The translations under genes and the position numbers were made by a program. From positions 1 through 10,975 of the forward strand of contig JWZX01001244.1 of the NCBI GenBank assembly GCA_001275005.1: a DNA stretch of 10,975 nucleotides, in the 5' to 3' direction. The stretch comes from Chrysochromulina tobinii (taxonomy: Eukaryota > Haptophyta > Prymnesiales > Chrysochromulinaceae). The notes under the pieces are model-generated. The model was not told the DNA's origin and made no database searches. It worked only from the letters and a program-made list of their open reading frames with translations. Below are positions 1 to 7,605 of this stretch, piece after piece (the stretch's first letter is position 1; each line of letters begins with the position of its first letter).

Positions 1-1102
1 CGCCACGACCAATGCGACCTCCACACGTCCACCAACATCCTCGCGGTGCCGTCTCTCGCTGCAAAGTGCTCGATCCCTTTCACCCCCGGCTACCCAGCCA
101 ACGCGACTCACAACGCTACCTCGGCTCGGGTCAGTTGCTGCACCTCCGACCTCACCCTTGCCGAGTTCAAGACGCTGTGCGGCAGAATGGACTCGAGTAA
201 AGCATCGGCCACGTCTGCTGCTGCATATATGAGCATGGATAACACCGCTACTTTCCGCACCGACCTGTACTCGGATGCGTGGGATGGCACCGTGTGCCCG
301 ACGCTCGTGACGCACAAGGAATCGATTGCCTTGATCAACGCTGCGGGGCGCAAGTTTACGCCCGAGCTCAAGACATACTTTTCGTGGTCGGGGAGCCTGA
401 CGTACGACCAGGTTCGACAGAAGGTGCAAGCTGCAGGGGCACGCGAACGACGCCCTTGCCATAGCAACTGCTTCTAACAGCTGCACCTTGACCTCGCGTG
501 CGTGCGCCCGTGTGCCGTAGGTTGTCGACGAGTACAAGCAAGCAAAAGTCGAGCCGTCGCGTGTCTGGCTGCAGTCGTTCAACGAGCCCGACATCATGTG
601 GTGGATCCAGAATGAGCCGGCCTTCGGCGCGCAAGCTGTCATGCTCGACGGCAGCGCCATTTTCGGCGGCTTCGGCCACCGCGCAGGCTATCTGGCCTCA
701 GCGGGCGTGCGATACATCGCCCCGCAACTCGGCCATCTCATCGCATCCAACGCCAACGGCACCGGTCTTGTGCCGTCGGCGTATGCGCGTAACGCTACCG
801 CTGCCGGCCTCAAAATCATCACCTGGACCGTCGAGCGCAACTACGGCTGCTCGCCCGCGGAGGCATCGACCCGCGCTACTCCGCCGTGCACGTCGTTCAA
901 CGAGCTCGAGCTGATTGACACGCTGTACAAGATGGGCGTCGTTGGCGTCTTCTCCGACTGGCCGGCAACCGTCACCTTCTACGCCTCGTGCATCGACCAC
1001 TTGCGTACGAAGCGGCCGGCGGCGAGCACCTGCGGCGAGGTGAAGGCCATCTGGAACCGCAGCGGCTGCTGCGGCGCCCAATCCGCCCGGGAAGTTTTCT
1101 AG
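1..1102 (+). CDS. Glycerophosphodiester phosphodiesterase (GDPD family), 5'-partial, two exons (1-423, 521-1102)
   Basis: Hydrolyses glycerophosphodiesters to glycerol-3-phosphate and an alcohol (the family reaction, EC 3.1.4.46). The frame is open from base 1, giving 141 residues from exon 1 and 193 from exon 2. The fragment starts at RHDQCDLHTSTN, which corresponds to the second catalytic His (HD) of GDPD enzymes; the first HR motif and any signal peptide would lie upstream. Other family landmarks follow in order: CCTSDLTLAEFKTL, TPELK, RVWLQSF, GLKIITWTVE and GVFSDWP. This variant, with its many cysteines and two NAT glycosylation sequons at fragment residues 34 and 38, resembles the long secreted GDPDs I know best from fungi, so an extracellular or vacuolar role in phosphorus scavenging is plausible (inference). 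Splicing is needed: exon 1 runs to a stop in its own frame after the donor, and the homology resumes in another frame. Stop TAG at 1100-1102. Confidence 0.85.
424..520 (+). other. Spliceosomal intron (97 bp, phase 0) in the GDPD gene
   Basis: The donor is AAG|GTGCAAG and the acceptor is GTGCCGTAG|GTTGTC. Removing 424-520 joins ...DQVRQK directly to VVDEYKQAKVEPSRVW without splitting a codon. The spacing from the LT motif to the DEYK motif then matches what I recall of fungal-type GDPDs. An alternative donor, CAG|GT at 411-413, would delete four residues and fits that spacing less well. Confidence 0.8.
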
Positions 1103-2047
1103 GCTGGCCCGAAATAAGTGTGGCCTGTCTCCTCGAACGCTCAGCGATCGATGCGCAAGGCGGTTCGCATGAAGGGCCCAGGACTCCGGGGTGATGGGAG
1201 CGAGGAAGCGAGGACAGTCACGACTGCTCCGCGGTACTACGAGAACGTGGCTGGGTGTGGGGTGAACGTGTGGCTGGGTGTGGTGACTGCTCCGCGGTAC
1301 TACGAGAACGTGGCTGGGTGTGGGGTGAACGTGGTACCACTTCGTTCCGTATTGTTAGGGTCCAGAGTCTGCGATTGACCTGCCGTGCGCCCGAATGGGA
1401 TCCGGGATGAACTGAGTGTCAATAGAGACAGGTTAGGGTATTGGGTCAGTTTCTCTCCCCGTCACAAAGGACCGGACGGCTCGCGCACCCCTCGGTACGA
1501 CACATCAAGTACTGAGTGTGTACTCGCTCTCTCGCGTCGGGCCACTCCATTTAGAGATAAATAGTAAACCTGTAGCAGTGACCAGAGTATCAGCGCACGG
1601 CGACGAATGAAACCGATGTGCGATTATAGAGATCTCAACATTTCAGAGTGTGCATGCGGCGCGTGCGCTGATCCTCAGTGTGGCAACGTTGACGTTACCT
1701 CGACGGCCTCTCAGGTTCGCAACGCTGACGCGAAGGGCGAAACTGTCACCGAGGGCCTCTCACCTCTCACGAACACGGAACAGACGCTCGCCGCTCACAT
1801 CTTACTCGCATGTCCCGGGTGGAGAAACACAAACAGGCGGGACGGTGGCGCACACACAAGTGGGACTGCATCCGTCCCCGAGTGCGCGGGTGGGGACTGC
1901 ATGATTGTATGGTTAGCAGCAGCGCGTGCTCGGCCTCGGCCAGGTACATGCGAGTCACTAGCAAGTCACTCTCTCGCGCACTCCTCGAGTCACGAGCCCA
2001 CAGGCGGGTCAGCAAAGTACGGAGAGGCGGCTTCAGGGCAAGCGGCT
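1103..2047. other. Convergent intergenic region, no supported gene
   Basis: This spacer lies between the 3' ends of the GDPD gene and the minus-strand dioxygenase gene, so it should hold both 3' UTRs. It contains the 63-bp-period tandem repeat listed separately, a small AT-rich patch at about 1549-1572, and two isolated TTAGGG hexamers at 1355 and 1433. No canonical AATAAA was seen near either stop codon. Open frames crossing it have no recognisable domains. Confidence 0.6.
1222..1333. repeat. 63-bp-period tandem direct repeat (about 1.8 copies)
   Basis: A 49-bp block starting GACTGCTCCGCGGTACTACG occurs at 1222-1270 and again, identical by eye, at 1285-1333. Inside each block a shorter module, GTGGCTGGGTGTGG followed by TGAACGTG, is itself repeated with small changes, so this is a nested minisatellite. 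It lies about 120 bp past the GDPD stop codon. Confidence 0.9.
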
Positions 2048-2056
2048 TCAGGGGAA
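2027..2056. repeat. 15-bp tandem duplication spanning the stop codon of the dioxygenase gene
   Basis: The unit GCGGCTTCAGGGCAA (2027-2041) is followed directly by GCGGCTTCAGGGGAA (2042-2056). The period is a multiple of three, so the minus-strand stop TGA at 2050-2048 is repeated in frame at 2035-2033. Confidence 0.85.
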
Positions 2057-5000
2057 GAGGCTCTCCGAGCCGTCGTCCATGCCGAGCGCTGCTCCCAAAG
2101 TTTGCCGTGCAGAGTCCCAAAGTTCGCCGTCCATAGTCCACACAAATCCAGAGCCCTCGTTGTACTCTCCTTCGGGCAGAGTTGCGGCGAACTCTTCGCC
2201 CTGTGCGTATGCCGTGTGGATCTTGTCATTACGAACTTCGGGCGCGGGCCACGCGTCGAAGCTCGCCGTAATGGCCTTGCTCATCTCATTGCGGCGCGCC
2301 ATCTCAGCTCGGTACTTCACTCGCCATCCCAGCCCCGGGCTCAGGGGGGAGCTTAGGGGGGAGCCCAAACTCTCATCCTCCTTCTCCGGGCTCAGGCGCA
2401 CCACACCCGTCACGCTCAGCAGGTTCAGCGTGCCGTACACCGACTCGTTACAGAAGCCGTCGATCATGTTGCGGCTCTGCTGCGGGAGAACAAACTTCTT
2501 GCGCTGCAGGCACTGCTTGACGCGATCTTCGAGCCGCATGCACGCGATACGCCACTGCGCCTCCTCGGCCTCGTCGCGAGTGAAGCAGGTCTTGCCGTGT
2601 TCGTCGCGGTGGAAGAGGGCGGGCGGCTTGTCCTCCTCCGCTGCTGGGTTCGTGGTCGGGTGAGAGCTCTCATCGACGCGCTGCTTCTTGGTAGCAGGTG
2701 AATCACCATGGAGATCAGGCGCCTCTATCGAAGGAGCCGCTTCGGGCGACGCAGGCGGCGAGGAGTCAAAGATGCGTGTGCGCTTGATCACATGCACCTC
2801 CGCATTGGGGCCGATCTGCACGCCGGTGGTAAAGGCGGCCTCGCCGGCTGTAGCAACGTTAGGGTGAGTCCACGTGACCACAACAGGGCCACCGACTCGC
2901 TTGACGGGGAGGGTCTGAGTTTGGTCGTCCTTCTGTCGCTGCACGAAGTCATGCAGCGCCTTACCCCGTTGGACGACGTAGTGGACGCCATGCACAGTGA
3001 TCTCCACTTCCCATCTGAAACCGTGTCTGGTCCACGCGTCCTCGAGGCGCCTCTGAACCTCGGCGTCTTCATACGCCATGAAGGCGCCATTCAGACACAC
3101 CTGCCAGCTGAGCGACTGCTCGCCTGGGTCGACGACAACGGAGCAGAAAGCGCTTGTTCTCACCATCATTCTGGATGCTTTGTCACGCGCTGCAAACTGA
3201 GCCTCGAGGAGCGCCTGCGTCCCCTCTCCGAGCGGCACAAAGTCTTCACGCCTGCAGTTCTGTCGCCACGGTCGCCCCTCGCACTCGCCGGTGCTCACCA
3301 TCCAGACCGCCTTGGGCGGTACGTAGGTGGGCGGCAGCCCAGGCAGGTAGTGAACGGGTACGTGGTGGATGTGTGGCGCCTCGCGCTCGAACAGCAGGCG
3401 GTGCATCGCCGCCTCCGCGCCGTCTGGCGGCAGGGCGACGCGAAGGCCAAGCTGGAGAGCTGGCGGGAGGCGCTCGCCGTTGGATTCGTCATCGTCGGAT
3501 GCGTCTCCACCCGACTGCTCACGTGGGAGATGGTTAGCCAGGACGACGAGGCCAGGCGCGAGCTCATCCTCGTCTAGTTCGGACGAATACTCATCGAATA
3601 GGTTATCGAAGTCATGCAGTGCCAACGGCAGCTGCAGGTGGTCGACGTGCGGGCTTTGCGGCGCGAGACGACGAAAGGCGAAGACGTTATCGTAGTCACC
3701 TACGCTGCACCACGCGGCTGTCATCGGCACCTTGCACATCTGGAAGTCGGCCTCCTGGCGCGCGATGAGCACGCCCTCGACAAAGATCAGCTTGAACGAC
3801 ACGTACGGCAGGTCGAGCGTGCGAACGAGGTCGACGAGGACCTGCGTACGCTCGGCCGACTCGCAGCAGATCACCTCCGCATCTGTCTCGCGTGCCTCGT
3901 AGTTGCTTCCGCTCACTACCCCCGCCTCGGCGGCCTTCTTCACCGCTGCAGCCAGGTCGTCGAACTTCGCCTCGAGCGCCGCGTGCGGCAGTAGCACGGC
4001 CTCCTTGCTGTCGCCGTCGGGCAGCACCGGGTAGGCTCCCACGCCGCCCTCCTCGAAGCGCGCGCCGCATACAACACCCTCTGAATCCTTGAGGTCGATG
4101 CGGTGCTCTGGCGGAGTGCGGATGATCACGCGGCGGCCTGGCTCGAAGACGGCCTCGGACTGGGCCGCGAGTGGCTGCGCGGGAGGCACGGGTGTCGAGG
4201 CCATGTCTACAAGGACGTCCTGCAGCCTCATCGCCGGCAAAAAGAAGTCGAGCGTCGCCTTGTGTTGCACGAGCTCCGAGGCGTCGACGTGCATGCGGCA
4301 CAGGATGCGGAAGATGGTGCCGAACTGCGTGTAGCTGGCGTCGGCGCACTCGTAGGTGATCACCGAAGGGCGTCTCGAGCCCGCCTCGTCCGCGGCACGA
4401 TTGGCCCACTCGACCTTGCCTGCGAGCATGCCGCGAGCATCGTCTGCACTCATGGCGTAAGCCTTCGCATTTGCGGCGGCGAGCAGGGCTGCGCCTCCGC
4501 TCTGACCCGGGCACTCTTCAGTCTCGTGCGGGAAGGTGATCAGAAGTGTTTGGCCAGACTTCTTGCGGTGCGCCCAGACGTTGACAGAGAGGATATGCTT
4601 CTCGCCGCCAGTCACAACCTGCCCTTCATGATCCAGATCCTTGCGAAAGAGCAGCGCGTGTCCTGGGGTGGTGGTGGCGGCGAAGTCGAAGCTCTTGCCG
4701 TAAGCGTGGATTGTCGTGGCCCCGCCCAGGGTGTTGAGCGCGGCCTCGGGCGGCGTAATGCACACGAGAAGCGTCTGCTCCTCCACGAAGTTGGTGACGA
4801 GCGAGAGGAAGTCAGCATGACGTTTGAAGAATCCGCCAGCCTCGTACACAATCTGCGTGACGTCCGACCGGACCAGCGTGTAATCATACTCGGCATCTGC
4901 CGCTGAAATCTGAGACAGCATCGCCGCGGTGGCGTCGAACAATCGCGCGTCCACGATCGCACGGTACTTGGACAGGCGTGTGCTCTTGTCGACGAACTTA

Positions 5001-5137
5001 GCATCCGCGCCGGCGGAGTAGAGCATGGAGTCCTCGAATGGCTGCTGGCAGTCGGCGAGCAGCTCGTCGATATCAGTGCAGTCGAGGCCCTGCACGAGCT
5101 TCACGCCGAGGATTCCAGCATCATTCACGAGCACCAT
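2048..5137 (-). CDS. 2-oxoglutarate/Fe(II)-dependent dioxygenase domain protein with tandem WWE-like modules
   Basis: About 1029 residues, numbered here from the ATG at 5137. The N-terminal part is a prolyl-4-hydroxylase-type 2OG oxygenase: YEAGGFFKRHAD gives the HxD pair (H107, D109), and DLDHEGQVVTGGEKHILSVN gives the distal iron His (H170) and the 2OG-binding Lys (K180). The H-to-K spacing of ten equals that of collagen P4H (H483/K493). Residues 331-390 resemble an SH3-like barrel (FEPGRRVIIR...GVVCGARFEEGGVGAYPV). An acidic linker contains DASDDDESNGE. Residues 611-748 contain two WWE-like repeats. PATKKQRVD at 814-822 resembles a nuclear localisation signal, and SPLSSPLSP follows later. 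The frame runs upstream to an ATG at 5317, but those 60 residues are low in complexity and cross an A8 tract, so I prefer GCG-ATG-G at 5137. The substrate is unknown; protein hydroxylation in the nucleus is inference. Intronless. Confidence 0.75.
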   Translation of the reverse strand: MVLVNDAGILGVKLVQGLDCTDIDELLADCQQPFEDSMLYSAGADAKFVDKSTRLSKYRAIVDARLFDATAAMLSQISAADAEYDYTLVRSDVTQIVYEAGGFFKRHADFLSLVTNFVEEQTLLVCITPPEAALNTLGGATTIHAYGKSFDFAATTTPGHALLFRKDLDHEGQVVTGGEKHILSVNVWAHRKKSGQTLLITFPHETEECPGQSGGAALLAAANAKAYAMSADDARGMLAGKVEWANRAADEAGSRRPSVITYECADASYTQFGTIFRILCRMHVDASELVQHKATLDFFLPAMRLQDVLVDMASTPVPPAQPLAAQSEAVFEPGRRVIIRTPPEHRIDLKDSEGVVCGARFEEGGVGAYPVLPDGDSKEAVLLPHAALEAKFDDLAAAVKKAAEAGVVSGSNYEARETDAEVICCESAERTQVLVDLVRTLDLPYVSFKLIFVEGVLIARQEADFQMCKVPMTAAWCSVGDYDNVFAFRRLAPQSPHVDHLQLPLALHDFDNLFDEYSSELDEDELAPGLVVLANHLPREQSGGDASDDDESNGERLPPALQLGLRVALPPDGAEAAMHRLLFEREAPHIHHVPVHYLPGLPPTYVPPKAVWMVSTGECEGRPWRQNCRREDFVPLGEGTQALLEAQFAARDKASRMMVRTSAFCSVVVDPGEQSLSWQVCLNGAFMAYEDAEVQRRLEDAWTRHGFRWEVEITVHGVHYVVQRGKALHDFVQRQKDDQTQTLPVKRVGGPVVVTWTHPNVATAGEAAFTTGVQIGPNAEVHVIKRTRIFDSSPPASPEAAPSIEAPDLHGDSPATKKQRVDESSHPTTNPAAEEDKPPALFHRDEHGKTCFTRDEAEEAQWRIACMRLEDRVKQCLQRKKFVLPQQSRNMIDGFCNESVYGTLNLLSVTGVVRLSPEKEDESLGSPLSSPLSPGLGWRVKYRAEMARRNEMSKAITASFDAWPAPEVRNDKIHTAYAQGEEFAATLPEGEYNEGSGFVWTMDGELWDSARQTLGAALGMDDGSESLFP

Positions 5138-5407
5138 CGCGTCCCTGAGTCCCTTCCGGCGGCGCGTGGGACTCCTGTCTGTGTGAGGTGAGTGTGAGAA
5201 GGAGTTTTTTTTAGCATGCATGCAACGTTCGCTTTTCATTTCCTTGCGAACTGCAAGCGAAGACGTCCACACCAAGTTCACACGCCATCTGCTGCCATCA
5301 TCACGTCGAAGGCCCAAGCTTCAAATACAGAGAGCGCCGGTGCGCCGCGGTCGATGCATTCCAGAACAGTAGAACACTGTTGAATCATCCATACTCTCCA
5401 CGAAGCC
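5138..5407. other. Short spacer: 5' flank of the dioxygenase gene and 3' flank of the membrane-protein gene
   Basis: Both neighbours are on the minus strand, so these 270 bp must hold the 3' end of one transcript and the promoter and leader of the next. An 8-T run at 5205-5212 abuts a 10-bp palindrome, GCATGCATGC (5214-5223). A pyrimidine-rich stretch ending CACACAGACAG on the minus strand could be a splice acceptor of a leader intron, but this is not established. No TATA box is evident. Confidence 0.5.
5365..5381 (-). other. Small perfect hairpin in the 3' flank of the membrane-protein gene
   Basis: AACAGT (5365-5370), a five-base loop AGAAC, and ACTGTT (5376-5381) form a 6-bp perfect stem 27-43 bases past the minus-strand stop at 5408. 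It could act in 3'-end processing or be chance; a 6-bp stem is weak evidence. Confidence 0.3.
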
Positions 5408-7339
5408 TCACTTTCCCGGAGACTCGCCCGGTGAAGGATCGCTGGGTACCGCATATTCCTTGACCTTGGACAGCACGTACTGGCCCGTAGCGCTCTCCAT
5501 GGGCAGCACGTACTGTTCGTAGAGCTGATACTCGTTGGGGTTGGCGAGGCGCGCGGCCACGTATCCGTTGGGCACTTTAACCAGCGAGTCCGCGTGCGCC
5601 TTTAAGTGGGCCGACGTCGACGTGCCCTCGAGCTTAAGCTCGGCCTTGTACTCGACGCTGGGCGAGAACATCGAGATGGGCACCGTGTCTGGACACGCGC
5701 CGGGGACGAGAAGGCAGTACATGCTCGCGAACCAGATGAGGTACACGGCGAAGAGGCCGCTTGCGAGCACGATCTTGAAGGTGCAGCGAGTGGGGAAGTG
5801 GTAGAGCGAGACGGCGCACAGCAGCGCGCCCGTGATCGGGATGATGTACAGGCTGTACAGCGTGGACTCGTGCTTCAGGTATAAGGCGGCCACCAGCTGC
5901 ACGCCGAAGAGCACGTACATGCTCACGCCCTGGATGTTGTGGATCACCGCTTTCGTTCGGACACCAAGTAGGACGGTGCACATTCTTGTGGCCCTCTCAT
6001 CTGCACCATGAAAGGCAGCGTACAGGTTGTGGTCGAGTTGGAGCAGAAAGGAGATGGTCATCGCGCGGATGAAGATCACGTCGATCTTGCTCTCCTGCGC
6101 GAGGATCTTGGCGATGATGTACGCGTAGAGGGGGATGAGGAAGAAGGAGCGAGCCGCATGCATCAGCAGCCAGAAGACGAGCAGCGCGCGGTACTTGAGG
6201 CTCTTCTTGACATACGTGTGCCGAGTGTACCAGACGAGGGCGGAGAGGAATGCCGAGGAGTCGAAGAACTCGCCAGAATAGGCTAGCATCGCGAGGACCA
6301 TGATGGGCACGGCGAGGATGGTGGCGAGGACACCCACCTTCTCGGGGAGGGAGACGGGTGAATCGAGCAGCTGAGACAGAGACGACGTGTCCGGGATCGT
6401 GTCGATCTCGTACATGAACATCATGCCGTTGAGTGCGCAGATCTGCAGGCTGATCGTGAGTATCGCGAGCCAGAGCGGCTTGCAGCAGAAGCCGCCTCCG
6501 TGCTCATTGAGGCTCGCCATGAGCCCATACCAAGAGATCGAGCTTCCCGTGTACGCATCTTTCGCGGGGGTGTCGTCCTCCTCCTCCGTCTCAGGCAAGT
6601 CGAAGAGGGACAGCTTGGCTTCGACTCGCACTGCAGCCCAGCCCGTTTCAAGGTCCTTGACCGCGGGGAGTTTCTTCAGCACGGGTGCTGGTGCTGGTGC
6701 TGGTGCTGGAGACTTCCGCCCAGCTGTTGGAGACTTTCGTGGCGGCGGCTCCGGCCTGTATTGAAATAGCTGCGGCGAAACGTCATCCCTTCGCAGCCCC
6801 TCGCAGCCGTCAAGCACTGGCAGCGCTTCCGTGCTTCGCGACGGCGCCGTGGCTTGGCGGCTGCGAAGCACTGGCAGCGCTTCGGCGCTGCGGGGAAATG
6901 ACGGCTCTTGGGTTTGAGCAAAGGAAGGTGACTTTGACGAGCAGCTGCGCTGCATGGCATCCGACGGTGACTTTGATGAGAGGCTCGCCTCGCGCGGCGG
7001 CATCTCGCGCGGCGTCGTCGCAGCACCAGCAGATGATGACGAACGTTTCAAATCTCCAAACTTGGATGCGATAGACAGAAGAGGCGCCTCGAGGCTGTAC
7101 GTTTCAGCAGCTGCAATGTAGCGCTCGGGAATCGGAAGCCTGGTTGGGGCCGGCTCAGGTTTTGGAATACCTTCCCTTTTTGGAGATCGTGGCACTGCAC
7201 GCACGCCAGCAAGGAGCTCACGCATGTCTTCATCGGCGTCGGTGTCCGTCTGCTGGCCCTGCAGCCACTGCATAGCCGCCTGCCTTGGGGCAGCATCCAC
7301 GCACGCCGGCGACTTGGTCCCGATTGGCCGGAAGGCCAT
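5408..7339 (-). CDS. Multi-pass membrane protein with Ser/Pro-rich N-terminal region, family unknown
   Basis: The protein has 643 residues and is intronless. The first ~280 residues are hydrophilic and low in complexity: SSKSPS twice (121-126, 134-139), EALPVL twice (153-158, 171-176), RKSP twice, an (AP)4 run near 211-218 and an acidic patch ETEEEDD (250-256). About seven hydrophobic spans follow: roughly 288-309, 335-355, 384-412 (long), 421-440, 471-488, 494-513 and 521-546. A ~95-residue soluble tail with several Tyr ends the protein. The many S-P sites suggest a phosphorylated cytoplasmic N-terminus, but orientation is inference. I see no channel selectivity filter, ABC, GPCR or transporter signature. 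The start ATG at 7339 has a reasonable context (CACACATGG). It lies 270 bp upstream of the dioxygenase ATG on the same strand; no functional link is evident. Confidence 0.7.
   Translation of the reverse strand: MAFRPIGTKSPACVDAAPRQAAMQWLQGQQTDTDADEDMRELLAGVRAVPRSPKREGIPKPEPAPTRLPIPERYIAAAETYSLEAPLLSIASKFGDLKRSSSSAGAATTPREMPPREASLSSKSPSDAMQRSCSSKSPSFAQTQEPSFPRSAEALPVLRSRQATAPSRSTEALPVLDGCEGLRRDDVSPQLFQYRPEPPPRKSPTAGRKSPAPAPAPAPVLKKLPAVKDLETGWAAVRVEAKLSLFDLPETEEEDDTPAKDAYTGSSISWYGLMASLNEHGGGFCCKPLWLAILTISLQICALNGMMFMYEIDTIPDTSSLSQLLDSPVSLPEKVGVLATILAVPIMVLAMLAYSGEFFDSSAFLSALVWYTRHTYVKKSLKYRALLVFWLLMHAARSFFLIPLYAYIIAKILAQESKIDVIFIRAMTISFLLQLDHNLYAAFHGADERATRMCTVLLGVRTKAVIHNIQGVSMYVLFGVQLVAALYLKHESTLYSLYIIPITGALLCAVSLYHFPTRCTFKIVLASGLFAVYLIWFASMYCLLVPGACPDTVPISMFSPSVEYKAELKLEGTSTSAHLKAHADSLVKVPNGYVAARLANPNEYQLYEQYVLPMESATGQYVLSKVKEYAVPSDPSPGESPGK
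6684..6707. repeat. Hexanucleotide microsatellite (GGTGCT)4
   Basis: Four perfect tandem copies of GGTGCT on the plus strand encode the Ala-Pro run at about residues 211-218 of the minus-strand membrane protein. Copy-number changes would keep the frame. Confidence 0.9.
6812..6883. repeat. In-frame duplicated 18-bp block within the membrane-protein gene
   Basis: AAGCACTGGCAGCGCTTC occurs identically at 6812-6829 and 6866-6883, 54 bp (18 codons) apart, and produces the repeated EALPVL peptide on the minus strand. Identity at DNA level suggests a recent duplication or conversion. Confidence 0.85.
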
Positions 7340-7565
7340 GTGTGACGACGAGCTCGTTCCTTCAGAAGATAATCGTTACTTTTTTGGCGTTTCGTCACGA
7401 GTTGCATGCGCTACACTTTACGGTAATCCACTGCTGACAAGAGCGCCCGAACCTCGGAAAGAAACAGCAGGAGTAATGTATATCGATAGTGCTGCCGCAC
7501 CGGTCGGGCTGTGGGGATATCTGTGACGGGTATCTTAGCCTATGGGTATATAGTGATTGAGGATT

Positions 7566-7604
7566 CCTCAGGCCGTTCCATGTTGGGCATGTATCGGCCT
7601 GAGG
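7566..7604. other. Perfect 10-bp stem hairpin with nested inner stem
   Basis: CCTCAGGCCG (7566-7575) is the exact reverse complement of CGGCCTGAGG (7595-7604). Inside, CATG (7579-7582) pairs with CATG (7588-7591) around the loop TTGGG, separated from the outer stem by a symmetric 3x3 internal loop. It could be a structured RNA or a remnant of a mobile-element end. The flanking genes do not explain it. Confidence 0.6.
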
Positions 7605-7605
7605 T

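Noticed and set aside
1118-1378. 86-residue frame encoding a repeated TAPRYYENVAGCGVNV peptide
   Set aside because: The peptide repeat is a by-product of a 63-bp DNA repeat whose period happens to be divisible by three; there is no independent coding evidence.
1355-1438. Telomere-like TTAGGG motifs at 1355 and 1433
   Set aside because: They are single, non-tandem hexamers 78 bp apart, within chance expectation.
1607-2356. 249-residue plus-strand open frame crossing the spacer
   Set aside because: It is of irregular composition, has no domain, and its second part is antisense to the conserved C-terminal part of the dioxygenase gene. The first part is the only uncovered piece and lacks support.
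2708-3577. 289-residue plus-strand open frame
   Set aside because: It lies wholly antisense to the dioxygenase/WWE gene, has no recognisable domain, and is explained by GC-rich codons leaving the opposite strand open.
4103-4906. 267-residue plus-strand open frame
   Set aside because: It is antisense to the part of the dioxygenase gene that carries the catalytic motifs, and its own product has no family features.
5138-5317. 60-residue N-terminal extension of the dioxygenase protein
   Set aside because: It is basic and low in complexity, crosses an A8 tract and resembles no targeting sequence; the downstream ATG has the better context and directly precedes conserved-looking sequence. It cannot be fully excluded.
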